Shown in pieces: positions 55,169 to 63,953 of a DNA stretch of 64,000 bases. The DNA comes from Thermosynechococcus sp. NK55a (GTDB taxonomy: Bacteria; Cyanobacteriota; Cyanobacteriia; Thermosynechococcales; Thermosynechococcaceae). The notes beneath the pieces were generated by a model, which made no database searches, was not told the DNA's origin, and was given only the letters and a program-made list of their open reading frames with translations. The position numbers and the translations under genes were made by a program. Numbering within the stretch: the stretch's first letter is position 1; every line of letters starts with the position of its first letter. The stretch is from contig NC_023033.1 of assembly GCF_000505665.1 (NCBI RefSeq), positions 868,001 through 932,000 on the forward strand. Reading direction: 5' to 3'.

Positions 55169-55591
55169 GCAGAACGATTCAACCAATCATTACAATCATT
55201 AATAGAGAATTATCCCAACTCACTGCCCATTCCTTCCTTGCGTGCCCCTTAAAGGACTTCATGGCTGACACCATGGTGCTTAAGACTGGCATATAGATAA
55301 TTACAGATAATACAGACAATGTGGCGTTCCTCTCTAAAGGCTCTAGATTGCTGGGCAATCCTTGCCCAATATAAGCTGGCACAGACGGTTGATACTCTGA
55401 CAAGCGAAGTAGGGGATCAACCGGTTTTAAGTCCTCAATCACCTCCTCAGGCATCGGAGGGGGAATTGTTCTCAGCGGAGGGCTCTTGCTTAGGCACTTT
55501 TGAGCACTTCAGGGTCCATAGTACAGCCCTTTTCAGGCGGTGGTGAACACCCCTGTAGAATTAGGTAGGGTTAATTTTGGGGGAATCTCCT
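55169..55591. other. Divergent gap between fumC and hisH, no supported gene
   Basis: This 423-bp stretch is open in two short frames: about 91 codons on the minus strand (55179-55454) and 75 codons on the plus strand (55319-55546). Neither resembles a family I know nor has a clear ribosome site. It must carry the promoters of both flanking genes. A GGGGGAA ribosome site for hisH is at 55579-55585. The minus-strand frame, with a hydrophobic section TLSVLSVIIYMPVLS, is the only candidate worth keeping. Confidence 0.35.
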
Positions 55592-56221
55592 GTGAGCGCA
55601 CCAGCGATCGCCATCATTGACTACGATATGGGAAATTTGCACTCCGTCAGCAAAGCCCTTGAGGTCGTCGGCGCCAGCCCTCTCATTAGCGATCGCCCCT
55701 CGGAGATTTTCGCAGCGGATGCGGTGGTGCTTCCCGGCGTTGGTGCCTTTGATCCCGCCATGGCTCAGCTTCAAGAGCGAGAACTGGTGCCCGTCATTGA
55801 GCAGATCATTGCGCAGGGAATGCCCTTTTTGGGGATTTGCCTTGGTCTCCAAGTGCTCTTTGAATGTAGTGAAGAGGGAACAGAACCTGGCCTTGGTATT
55901 TTTGCAGGCAAAGTCAAACGCTTTCAGTCTGAACCCGGCCTCACAATCCCCCACATGGGCTGGAACCAACTGACCTTGACGCAATCCGCCTCTCCCCTTT
56001 GGCAACATCTACCACCGAGCCCTTGGGTCTATTTTGTCCACTCCTACTTTGTTGCCCCTGAGGATCCTTCATTAGTGGCGGCAACGGTGTGCCATGGTCG
56101 GCAAACGGTAACGGCAGCGATCGCCCGCAACAATCTATTTGCTTGTCAATTTCACCCCGAAAAGTCCGGTGCGGTGGGTCTGCAATTACTGCGCAACTTT
56201 GTTGCCTTGGCCAAAGATTGA
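55592..56221 (+). CDS. hisH: Imidazole glycerol phosphate synthase glutaminase subunit HisH
   Basis: HisH hydrolyses glutamine and channels ammonia to HisF in histidine synthesis. The 209-residue class I amidotransferase begins AIIDYDMGNLHSVSKALE, has the nucleophile Cys in FLGICLGLQVLFE near residue 88, and ends with the His/Glu pair in FACQFHPEKSG. The start is GTG 55592, seven bases after GGGGGAA; TTG 55577 in frame is less likely. It stands alone. HisF is not in the window. Confidence 0.95.
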   Translation: MSAPAIAIIDYDMGNLHSVSKALEVVGASPLISDRPSEIFAADAVVLPGVGAFDPAMAQLQERELVPVIEQIIAQGMPFLGICLGLQVLFECSEEGTEPGLGIFAGKVKRFQSEPGLTIPHMGWNQLTLTQSASPLWQHLPPSPWVYFVHSYFVAPEDPSLVAATVCHGRQTVTAAIARNNLFACQFHPEKSGAVGLQLLRNFVALAKD

Positions 56222-56295
56222 TAGCTAAGCTCTTGAGTCTTAAATCGATTGACGCCATTGAATTGACTCCATTGAAGCAGTGACAGCCAGTTGGC

Positions 56296-57585
56296 CTAAC
56301 GGTACCCATAAAAGCGGGTGGCAAAGTTTTGCGATCGGGTAGGGGACAGTTGACGTGCTTTCAAAATAGCAGCGGTGAGAAAGACATAGGCGACAATCCC
56401 CACCACTGCCAAACCCATCGGACCAAAACGGGCAGCAGCCGTATTCCAAAGGGCGTGGAGGCCGGCGGCAAAACCAAGGCCAACGGTTAAAATCAAGGCA
56501 GCGCGACGGGGTCGCAAGACACTCAGCCCCACACAATAGCCTAAATAGCCCGTATAGGCCATATGTCCCGTCAATGAACCTAACACCCGCGGAATGAGCA
56601 CTTGCAGACCGGCTAAATTACCAAATTGACCTGCAATACTGGGGACGTACTGCCCAAGGGTTTCTGTCCACGTAAAACCGAGGCCAGCAGCCGCTCCCAA
56701 AAGAATGCCATCTAGGGGTTCCCATACGCCCACCTTTTGTTTCCACGGACTAGGGAGCCATCGCCCCACCCCATAGGCCACGCCAATTGGTAAGGCCTTG
56801 AGTAGCTCTTCCATTAATCCGGCACCAATGAAGTTACGGCTGAATAACACCCAAAATGAAGGATGGGGCGGATGCAGTTGGCCGGGTAAGACGGTGCGGA
56901 AAAGATAGATCATGACTGGCAAAATCGGGCTTTGGAGAATCAAAATTTCCAGCGTCAAGGTGCCTAGTAAAACCCATATCGGTTTGGGTTTGCCACAGAG
57001 TTGATAGATGAAGTAATAGGCAGCACTCCCTAAGTAGAGCGCCAAGATGACTTTGAAGGCATCGGGGGAGCCGGCAGTGGCAAAGAGTAGGATGACCGCA
57101 ATAACAGTAACCATCCCCGGTACCAGATAGGCTTTGCGTACCCAGTCGGGATGAATCGCAAAAATAGGCAGGAGTTGGGTGAGGGTGAGGGGTTGATCGG
57201 GCTGGGTGCTCACGACTTCGGTCAGGGGTAGGTATTCGAGGACAAATTCGGGTCCTTGGCGTCCTAATTGAATGCGATCGCCCGCATTGAGCACAGTTAA
57301 GGTTTCCACCCGCTGTTGATTGACATAGGTACCATTGACACTCCCCAGGTCAGCGATCGCCCACACGGGAATCGCGCCCCGCTTTTGACAGGTGAATTGG
57401 GCATGGTGGCGAGAAACAGAGGTATAGATGTGAGCGTCAAGGACAATATGACAAGTATCGGGATCGCGGCCAATGATCGTCACATCCTCTTGGGAGAGCC
57501 AAAACTGCCCCCTTTCAGGGGAGACTTGTCGCAGCACACCCGCATACTTCAGGGTTGGATTGAGGGGAGAGCGATCGCAATTCAT
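56296..57585 (-). CDS. FHA domain fused to a PrsW-type intramembrane protease
   Basis: The 429-residue protein opens with an FHA domain (about residues 25-110: IIGRDPDTCHIV, SRHHAQF, GSVNGTYVN). Eight or so membrane helices follow, with the PrsW glutamic-protease motifs: EELLK (EExxK), a second conserved acid in WTETLGQY and histidines in GHMAYTGY and LHALWNTAAA. PrsW cleaves anti-sigma factors in Bacillus; here FHA fusion suggests control by threonine phosphorylation. The start ATG 57585 gives NCDRSPLNPTLKYAG; seven more codons are open upstream. It converges with hisH. The 220-bp gap upstream leads to the tRNA gene. Confidence 0.85.
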   Translation of the reverse strand: MNCDRSPLNPTLKYAGVLRQVSPERGQFWLSQEDVTIIGRDPDTCHIVLDAHIYTSVSRHHAQFTCQKRGAIPVWAIADLGSVNGTYVNQQRVETLTVLNAGDRIQLGRQGPEFVLEYLPLTEVVSTQPDQPLTLTQLLPIFAIHPDWVRKAYLVPGMVTVIAVILLFATAGSPDAFKVILALYLGSAAYYFIYQLCGKPKPIWVLLGTLTLEILILQSPILPVMIYLFRTVLPGQLHPPHPSFWVLFSRNFIGAGLMEELLKALPIGVAYGVGRWLPSPWKQKVGVWEPLDGILLGAAAGLGFTWTETLGQYVPSIAGQFGNLAGLQVLIPRVLGSLTGHMAYTGYLGYCVGLSVLRPRRAALILTVGLGFAAGLHALWNTAAARFGPMGLAVVGIVAYVFLTAAILKARQLSPTRSQNFATRFYGYR

Positions 57586-57779
57586 TAGTACCCGTGTCAA
57601 CTGCAAGGGGACGATGAGAATCCCAAAGTCCTACCTGCTTAGCACTCACACCCACTATACACTGGCCGCTTGATACTTCCTTATGATCGGGCTTTGATCG
57701 GGAGGGCGATCGCACCAGCACAGGGAACGGGAAAACTGGGGTAGCGCTTTTGAGTAGAGGTTTGCTTTATAACTAGGAG

Positions 57780-57808
57780 TTGACAAAGGTCAGTACTTTG
57801 GGTGATGA
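57780..57808 (+). promoter_or_regulatory. Possible sigma-70 promoter of tRNA-Ala
   Basis: TTGACA (57780-57785) is a consensus -35 box. Seventeen bases later TGATGA (57803-57808) is a weak -10 candidate, 18 bases before the tRNA. The perfect -35 and its distance make it a fair promoter guess; the -10 is poor. Confidence 0.4.
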
Positions 57809-57825
57809 TAAAGTTCTGCTGATTC

Positions 57826-57898
57826 GGGGCTATAGCTCAGTTGGTAGAGCACTTCAATGGCATTGAAGGGGTCAGCGGTTCGAATCCGCTTAGCTCCA
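57826..57898 (+). tRNA. tRNA-Ala (anticodon GGC)
   Basis: The 73-nt gene folds as a standard cloverleaf. The acceptor arm is GGGGCTA with TAGCTCC and one G-T pair; the D-loop is AGCTCAGTTGGTAGAGC. The anticodon stem CTTCA/TGAAG encloses ATGGCAT with anticodon GGC, and the T-loop is GGTTCGAATCC. The discriminator base is A. The 3' CCA is not encoded (TCG follows), as is common in cyanobacteria. It decodes GCC and GCU. Confidence 0.97.
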
Positions 57899-57985
57899 TC
57901 GAAATGAGTAAAGTTTCTTGTTTTTTCTCATTGCCCCCTAGGCACAGTCATTCAGCAGACTTTCGCTACTGTCGTCAAAGGATGA

Positions 57986-58322
57986 ATGCGTAGCCCCCAA
58001 TTTGAACTCAACCAAGTCTTGGAAACTATCCAAGGCATGCAGGCTGCTATTCAGACAATTCACAAAAGCTAGACATGCCACCGCGAACGAGCGCTTTCAA
58101 TACCTTAAAAATTGATGCTCCTAAGTCAAAGCTAAAGCAGCCAATTAAGGTCGTGGAAGCTCAATGGGGACAGCCCATTGACACCCTTAAGTCACATTGC
58201 AGGACATCTCTAAACAGCACACAGGAACTGCTCCGCGGCCATGGGGCTTTCTTGTTGGACTATTGGTAGCCACTGGTAGCCACAGTGGGCTTGTTGGCAA
58301 GGCTTTTGATATTGGACTTGCC
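57986..58322 (+). pseudogene. Decayed small coiled-coil membrane protein gene
   Basis: Short pieces in different frames look like parts of one small coiled-coil protein. ATG 57986 opens 28 codons rich in Gln and Ile (FELNQVLETIQGMQAAIQTI). Next comes ATANERFQYLKN in another frame, then VEAQWGQPIDTLKSH in a third, and last a hydrophobic stretch PLVATVGLLARLLILDL after a stop. Many cyanobacteria have such small coiled-coil proteins with a C-terminal membrane helix. No intact gene can be made. The 424-bp gap between the tRNA and the pseudouridine synthase holds nothing else I recognise. Confidence 0.4.
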
Positions 58323-59258
58323 TCAACCTTGATTGAGGGCTTGCTGGCGCAATATTCGCAGTAGTTTTTCTAAATGCCCTGGGAGAGGAGCGATCGCCAC
58401 AATCTCTTCGCCACTCCGGGGATGCTGCAATTGTAAGCGATAGGCATGGAGAGCTTGGCCGGGAAGCTTCACTTTTAGGGGGCTGCCGCGGCCATAGAGG
58501 GGATCCCCCAACAGCGGCCAACCTAAATGGGCCGCATGGACGCGGATTTGATGGGTGCGCCCCGTTTCTAGGCGAAACTCCACAAGCGCACAGTGGCGAA
58601 AGCGCTCCTTCACGTACCAGTGGGTAATGGCAGTGCGGCCTTTTTCAGGGGGCACTACCGCCATCTTTTTGCGATCCACCGGGTGACGACCCATGGGCGT
58701 CATGATGGTTCCACTGTCCTCGGGGGGTTGGCCATAGACAACACCAAGGTAGTGGCGCTGCATTTGCCGCGTTTTCAATTGCTGTTGCAAATGGTGTAGG
58801 GCAAACGCTGTTTTGGCGACAACCATCACCCCAGAGGTGTCTTTGTCTAGGCGATGCACAATCCCTGGTCGCTGGACACCACCAATGCCCGTCAAATCAG
58901 GACAATGAGCTAATAAGCCGTGAACTAGCGTGCCGTGGCTATGACCGGGGGCAGGATGCACCACTAAATCCACGGGTTTATTGAGAATCAGTAACTCCTC
59001 ATCCTCGTAGAGAATACTCAGGGGCAGGGGTTCAGGGACTAGATCCAATGGCTCTGGCGTAGGGAGCACCACCTCCAGTACCTCACCACCACTGAGGGGC
59101 TGATTTTTGCGATCGCAAACTTGACCATTGAGGCGTACGTGGCCCCGTTGGATTAACTGCTGCCAGCGCGATCGCGAGAACTCAGGATGCTGTTGGGCAA
59201 GGAACGCATCGAGGCGATCGCCCCCCTTTTCGACCCTGAAGGTTAGCGATGTCGTCAT
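58323..59258 (-). CDS. RluD-like 23S rRNA pseudouridine synthase
   Basis: The 311-residue protein has an S4 RNA-binding domain first (RLDAFLAQQHPEFSRSRWQQ, LIQRGHVRLNGQ). The catalytic pseudouridine-synthase domain follows, with VHRLDKDTSGVMVVAKT containing the catalytic Asp, and HPAPGHSHGTLVH, RTHQIRVHAAHLGWPLLGD and YGRG. It fits RluD, which makes pseudouridines in helix 69 of 23S rRNA. ATG 59258 is the likely start and lies 9 bp after chlG ends on the same strand, so the pair are co-transcribed. Confidence 0.88.
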   Translation of the reverse strand: MTTSLTFRVEKGGDRLDAFLAQQHPEFSRSRWQQLIQRGHVRLNGQVCDRKNQPLSGGEVLEVVLPTPEPLDLVPEPLPLSILYEDEELLILNKPVDLVVHPAPGHSHGTLVHGLLAHCPDLTGIGGVQRPGIVHRLDKDTSGVMVVAKTAFALHHLQQQLKTRQMQRHYLGVVYGQPPEDSGTIMTPMGRHPVDRKKMAVVPPEKGRTAITHWYVKERFRHCALVEFRLETGRTHQIRVHAAHLGWPLLGDPLYGRGSPLKVKLPGQALHAYRLQLQHPRSGEEIVAIAPLPGHLEKLLRILRQQALNQG

Positions 59259-59267
59259 GCCCCCCAA

Positions 59268-60263
59268 CTACACCAGCGTATGCCCAAGGGCTAAACCCAC
59301 CACTAGCATCCCTAAAACCAGAAAGGGTTGAGCACTGGCTTGGTACTTCACATCGTTTTTTAGGGGATCCCGCAGGAAGTACATATCCTGAAAGACAATT
59401 TGGGGAATAATCAGCAAAATCAGCAGCACAGCATAAAGATTGGCATGGATCGCCATCAGGTAGCCCGCAATCCCCAACTGGAAAACGTCAATCATCAGGA
59501 CGCAGATCCAAGCTGCCGTGGTAATACCAAACATCACAGGCAGAGACGCCAAACCCAGTTGGCGATCGCCCTCGACGCTTTTGAAGTCATTGACAATGGC
59601 AATCCCCAAGCCCGCCAGACTGTAAATCAAGGTCAAGATCACAATTGTTGGCGTCAATTCACCAAAAAGGGCGTGACCTGCCCACCACGGTAGGGCCATG
59701 TAGCTTGCTCCGAGGGCATAATTTCCCAACCAACCATTCTTTTTTAGTTTCAGGGGCGGTGCAGAGTAAATATAGGCCAAAAAGCCCCCCAGCAAGGCAA
59801 TTTTGGTCACGGGGAACGTGGGATGGTCAGCCCATAGATCGAGTAGAACCGCTACAGCCAAACCCGCAACAACAAGGAAAATAATCTGCGCCCGCACTTG
59901 ATTCAGGGAAATGGCTCCCGAAGGAATGGGACGGTAAGGTTCATTGATCGCATCAATCTCGCGATCGTAGTAATCGTTGAGCGTTTGCGTATAGCCAGCC
60001 ATCAAAGGCCCCGACAGGAACATACAGGTGGCTGCCTTGAGAATATCCTCCAGACTCCATGTAAATCCCCCCGAGGAGGCTGCACCACACACCACCCCCC
60101 AAATCAGGGGAATCCATGTAATTGGCTTCATTAATTGCAGGCGAATTTTCCAGATATTGGTCTCACCGCTTTTGGCACCCTTCATGCCCAGCAGTTGACG
60201 TGCCGCTGCTGTTGTACTTTCTGAAGAGGTTGGAGTCGTCGTTGAATCGGGGGTTTCCGTCAT
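59268..60263 (-). CDS. chlG: Chlorophyll synthase ChlG
   Basis: ChlG attaches the geranylgeranyl or phytyl tail to chlorophyllide in the thylakoid membrane. The 331-residue UbiA-family enzyme has about eight helices. The two Asp-rich prenyl-diphosphate sites are NDYYDREIDAINEPYRPIPS near residue 105 and NDFKSVEGDRQLGLASLPV near 230. The N-terminus is Thr/Ser-rich (PDSTTTPTSSESTTAAAR) before LLGMKGA. ATG 60263 gives TETPDST; seven more codons are open upstream. It leads the chlG-pseudouridine synthase pair. Confidence 0.95.
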   Translation of the reverse strand: MTETPDSTTTPTSSESTTAAARQLLGMKGAKSGETNIWKIRLQLMKPITWIPLIWGVVCGAASSGGFTWSLEDILKAATCMFLSGPLMAGYTQTLNDYYDREIDAINEPYRPIPSGAISLNQVRAQIIFLVVAGLAVAVLLDLWADHPTFPVTKIALLGGFLAYIYSAPPLKLKKNGWLGNYALGASYMALPWWAGHALFGELTPTIVILTLIYSLAGLGIAIVNDFKSVEGDRQLGLASLPVMFGITTAAWICVLMIDVFQLGIAGYLMAIHANLYAVLLILLIIPQIVFQDMYFLRDPLKNDVKYQASAQPFLVLGMLVVGLALGHTLV

Positions 60264-60468
60264 AGCGCTTGTTGTGCTCAGCAATCACCTCAATGATTAT
60301 AGTCGTTTCACTTTCCTCCACCTAGGGGGATATTGTTTGCCTCTGGCGTGGGCAGGATGTTAAGAGTTGCCCTCCTCAATTTGCCGATCGCCCGTGGTGT
60401 AGGTCAGGATAGAAGCGAAACTGCTTTTAGGATCTTGCAGCGTCAGCGGAACAGTTCCAAGTTGTGCT

Positions 60469-63402
60469 ATGACCCCTGTATCCATCCCTAATCATCTTAA
60501 ACGTGCTTTACCGGCGGTTATTGCAACAGCAATTGCCACGCTGGGTGTCCTTGCCCTGCGGGTGGGTGGCTTCCTGCAACCCTTGGAATTAAAAGTCTAT
60601 GACCAATGGCTGCGCTGGCGATCGACACCCGCCACCTCCCAGCGACTCCTGATTGTTGAGATTACCGAGGCAGACATTCAAGCCCTCAAGCAGTACCCAA
60701 TTCCTGATGAAGTGCTCATTCAAGCTATCAATGAATTGCAGGAGTACCAACCTAGGGTCATTGGCATTGATATTTTTCGCGATTTTCCGGTTCCTGATCG
60801 CTTCAAATTGCCGACCGATGGGCTGCCCTCCCTCGGACGGATGATGATAACCCAACCCAACACCGTCATTGTCTGTAAAGTGGGAAGCAAAGCGGCTCCC
60901 GGCATTTCCCCCCCCGCTGGACTGCTGAATGATCAGGTGGGGTTTGCTGATATTCCCATTGATGATGATGGGGTGGTGCGCCGTGCTGTTTTAGCCACTC
61001 AACCAGAAGCTAGTGATCGCTGTTCTACCCCTCAATCCTTTGCCCTTGCCTTGGCGCGTCTTTTTCTGGGGGTTAATCCCCAATCCGTTACTCAAAACCG
61101 CCTTGACTTGGGAACCGCTCGCTTTCAGGCCTTAACCAGCAACTGGGGGGGCTACAACAACCTAGACGCCACCGGCTTTCAAATCCTGATCAACTATGCC
61201 CACCCAACCCAGCCCTATGAAACAGTCACCCTGAGCGAAGTGCTCAAGGGTCAAGTGCTGCCCTCCAAGGTGCGCGATCGCGCCGTCCTCATTGGCGTCA
61301 CTGGCAGCAGCAGTAACGATAAATTTTTGATTCCAATTGCCCTGCTAGGGCAAACCAACCGCCTTACTCCCGGTGTTGTGGTTCAAGCAGCCATCCTTGA
61401 AGATTTGCTAGCAGCGGCTCTCGATAATCGCTCCCCCATTGGTACATGGCCACAGGCGGCGATCGCCCTTTGGATTCTCGCTTGGTCTGGCCTCGGTGCC
61501 CTGATTATTGCCAAGGGACACCGCTGGGTAATTGTGCCGCTATTGGTTGCTGGGGGACTGGGTCTAAGTGGTCTCACCTTTGTGCTCTTTTTACAGGGGA
61601 GTTGGATTCCGCTGGTGGCTCCTCTCGTTAGCTTTGGCAGTGCAGCGATTTTGATGCTTGGCTATCGCGCTTTGGGTCCTGCTGAATCAATCTCTACGCC
61701 AACGGCTGTCTCCAGTAGCCCCCTAGGAACTCCCTTGGAGTTAATCACTGGAGACATGGGTCAATTCACTCCACCTGAATCAGCCCCCCTTTCGCAAATT
61801 CCCGCAGTCTCCCCAACGGCAGTTTCTCGCCTCGAGACGGATACCAAGGCAACGGTGGTGCAACCGGAAACGGCAATTTCCTTGACCCCCATTGAACCCA
61901 CCCCGCCCCCTGGGGATCAATCCCCCACAGCGCCGACTCTCCTCACCGCCGTCGCGGATCAAACTTCGCCCACAGAAAGTCGTCAGACACCACCACAACC
62001 TATTGCCGAGAGGGAAACCTTCTTAGTGGTTTACCCTGATGACGGTGCAACTTCCGCCACCAAATTACCAGAAACCCCTGAACCGACCCCTGTAGATCTT
62101 CCTGAAACCCTGGTGGGGGTTCCTGCCCCGCAGCCAACCGCTCCCTCAGCGATACCCCTAACACTGCCCCCTGATTTACCAGAAACCCAACTGCCGGTTC
62201 CCGAAGCCTTGAGAACAATGCCGCCGACCCCTAGCGTCCCCAGTGTTGATTTGCCTGAAACACCACTGACGCCACCAGAACCACTGACCACCCCAGAACT
62301 GACCTCGACACCATCCACCCCATTCACCACCAGGGTGGACTTGCCTGAAACCCAATTGTCAACCCCAGATGCCCCTAGGGGAGAGCGGTCGGAAAGAGAG
62401 CCATCTAACCCTGACCTCTTGACCTCGATGCCTGCGGAGCCCACCCCGCTTTCAGGGATGATTCCCCCCAGGACAGTCCCCTCCCCTCCACCCCCAACCA
62501 CAGAAACGCAAGAAACGCAAACACCGACTGGCACCGAGCCCAAAACCACCGCCATTTCTGACATCGCCACAGAACCCAGTGAACCGCTGCCACAAACGGT
62601 TGGCGGACGCTACCGAGTCCTGAGTCAACTGGGGCAAGGTGGATTTGGCCGCACGTTCTTGGCTGCGGATTTACACCTGCCGGATCATCCGATTTGCGTC
62701 GTCAAGCAGTTGGTGCCCTCCCGTAAGGATGAACGCTTTTTGGCCATTGCCCGTCGCCTCTTTCAGCGGGAAGCAGAAACCTTAGCCCAATTGGGTGAGC
62801 ACCAGCGCATCCCTCGATTACTGGCCTACTTTGAGGAGGGGGGATATTTCTATCTCACCCAAGAGTATGTGGATGGCGAATCCCTCAAAGAGGAGTTTGA
62901 AAAGAAAGTTACTCTCTCCCAAGGGGAAGCGGTTGTGATTCTCAAGAGTATTCTGGAAATTTTGCAGTACGTGCATCAGTTTGGCGTCGTGCATCGGGAT
63001 ATTAAGCCCGCCAACATCATACGCCGCCGCAGTGATCAACAGCTGTTTTTGATTGACTTTGGCGCAGTCCGCCATGTCCAGCCAGAGGATCTGCTCCAGC
63101 ATGGCAAATACACGATCTCGATTGGTACCCGTGGTTATGCGCCTAGCGAGCAAATGGCAGGACGCCCCGTGATTGCCAGTGATATTTACTCTTTGGGCAT
63201 GGTAATTGTTGAAGGTCTGACGGGGCTCGCTCCGATGGATTTACCCTCTGATCCCCACAGTGGTGATATTGTCTGGCAGCCGGGACGGCATCTTTCGCCG
63301 CAGTTTGTTGCCATTATCAATAAAATGATCAAGTATAACTTTCGCGATCGCTACCAGAGTGCTGTGGAAGTGCTCACTGACCTCGCCAAAGCTGGTTTAT
63401 AG
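60469..63402 (+). CDS. CHASE2 sensor with Ser/Thr protein kinase and LPET-repeat linker
   Basis: The 977-residue membrane kinase has an N-terminal helix, an extracytoplasmic CHASE2 sensor (about residues 35-300: VIGIDIFRDFPVPDRF, GFADIPIDDDGVVRRA, VLIGVTGSSSNDKF) and two or three helices near 325-400. A Pro/Thr-rich linker spans about 405-705. The C-terminal kinase has GQGGFGRTF, the ATP lysine in CVVKQL, HRDIKPANI and IDFGAV. Within the linker, LPET occurs five times preceded by Asp or Lys (about residues 532, 543, 569, 593 and 624), four of them as DLPET. The Thr residues could be phosphorylation sites read by FHA domains such as those encoded elsewhere here. psbE lies 139 bp downstream. 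Confidence 0.9.
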   Translation: MTPVSIPNHLKRALPAVIATAIATLGVLALRVGGFLQPLELKVYDQWLRWRSTPATSQRLLIVEITEADIQALKQYPIPDEVLIQAINELQEYQPRVIGIDIFRDFPVPDRFKLPTDGLPSLGRMMITQPNTVIVCKVGSKAAPGISPPAGLLNDQVGFADIPIDDDGVVRRAVLATQPEASDRCSTPQSFALALARLFLGVNPQSVTQNRLDLGTARFQALTSNWGGYNNLDATGFQILINYAHPTQPYETVTLSEVLKGQVLPSKVRDRAVLIGVTGSSSNDKFLIPIALLGQTNRLTPGVVVQAAILEDLLAAALDNRSPIGTWPQAAIALWILAWSGLGALIIAKGHRWVIVPLLVAGGLGLSGLTFVLFLQGSWIPLVAPLVSFGSAAILMLGYRALGPAESISTPTAVSSSPLGTPLELITGDMGQFTPPESAPLSQIPAVSPTAVSRLETDTKATVVQPETAISLTPIEPTPPPGDQSPTAPTLLTAVADQTSPTESRQTPPQPIAERETFLVVYPDDGATSATKLPETPEPTPVDLPETLVGVPAPQPTAPSAIPLTLPPDLPETQLPVPEALRTMPPTPSVPSVDLPETPLTPPEPLTTPELTSTPSTPFTTRVDLPETQLSTPDAPRGERSEREPSNPDLLTSMPAEPTPLSGMIPPRTVPSPPPPTTETQETQTPTGTEPKTTAISDIATEPSEPLPQTVGGRYRVLSQLGQGGFGRTFLAADLHLPDHPICVVKQLVPSRKDERFLAIARRLFQREAETLAQLGEHQRIPRLLAYFEEGGYFYLTQEYVDGESLKEEFEKKVTLSQGEAVVILKSILEILQYVHQFGVVHRDIKPANIIRRRSDQQLFLIDFGAVRHVQPEDLLQHGKYTISIGTRGYAPSEQMAGRPVIASDIYSLGMVIVEGLTGLAPMDLPSDPHSGDIVWQPGRHLSPQFVAIINKMIKYNFRDRYQSAVEVLTDLAKAGL

Positions 63403-63484
63403 CCTCAAAGATGGTATGTTCTTGCCTGAGGGAACAGGTGTGGGCTTCCGATGGCCAAAGCTCAATCCTTGTGAAAAAAGGCTG

Positions 63485-63532
63485 TATGATAGAAAGTAGC
63501 GTTTCCTTTTTTAACATTAGACACTTTGGAGG
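63485..63532 (+). promoter_or_regulatory. psbE leader: -10 candidate and ribosome site
   Basis: TATGAT (63485-63490) is a good -10 candidate in the 139-bp gap before psbE; no clear -35 could be matched. The ribosome site GGAGG (63528-63532) stands nine bases before the GTG start. Confidence 0.4.
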
Positions 63533-63541
63533 CATCGCAAC

Positions 63542-63796
63542 GTGGCTGGAACGACAGGAGAACGACCATTTTCCGACATTATTACCAGTGTCCGTTATTG
63601 GGTGATTCATAGCATCACCATTCCGGCGTTGTTCATTGCTGGCTGGCTCTTTGTCAGCACCGGTTTGGCCTATGATGTGTTTGGCACACCACGCCCCGAT
63701 AGCTACTATGCTCAGGAACAGCGGTCGATTCCTCTGGTGACCGATCGCTTTGAAGCCAAACAACAAGTCGAAACCTTCTTAGAAGAGTTGAAGTAG
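63542..63796 (+). CDS. psbE: Cytochrome b559 alpha subunit PsbE
   Basis: PsbE supplies one heme ligand of cytochrome b559 in photosystem II. The 84-residue protein has the heme histidine in [19 protein letters not shown] within its single membrane helix. The conserved PRPDSYY and a lumenal tail [10 protein letters not shown] follow. The start is GTG 63542, supported by GGAGG nine bases upstream and the family N-terminus AGTTGERPF. psbF follows 7 bp later. Confidence 0.97.
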   Translation: MAGTTGERPFSDIITSVRYWVIHSITIPALFIAGWLFVSTGLAYDVFGTPRPDSYYAQEQRSIPLVTDRFEAKQQVETFLEELK

Positions 63797-63803
63797 GATT
63801 GCC

Positions 63804-63941
63804 ATGACCAGTAACACACCCAATCAAGAACCCGTTTCTTACCCAATTTTTACGGTCCGCTGGGTGGCCGTTCACACTCTCGCTGTGCCCACGATTTTCT
63901 TCCTCGGGGCGATCGCGGCAATGCAGTTTATCCAACGTTAG
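63804..63941 (+). CDS. psbF: Cytochrome b559 beta subunit PsbF
   Basis: The 45-residue partner of PsbE provides the second heme ligand, the His in [20 protein letters not shown]. It begins [13 protein letters not shown] and ends AAMQFIQR, as in other cyanobacteria. ATG 63804 is 7 bp after psbE and a GGAGG ribosome site of the next gene overlaps its stop codon, showing the usual psbEFL(J) operon. Confidence 0.97.
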
Positions 63942-63953
63942 GAGGGTGCACCC

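Noticed and set aside
57826-58322. Integrative element at tRNA-Ala
   Set aside because: No integrase and no duplicated tRNA 3' end could be found; only a decayed gene follows.
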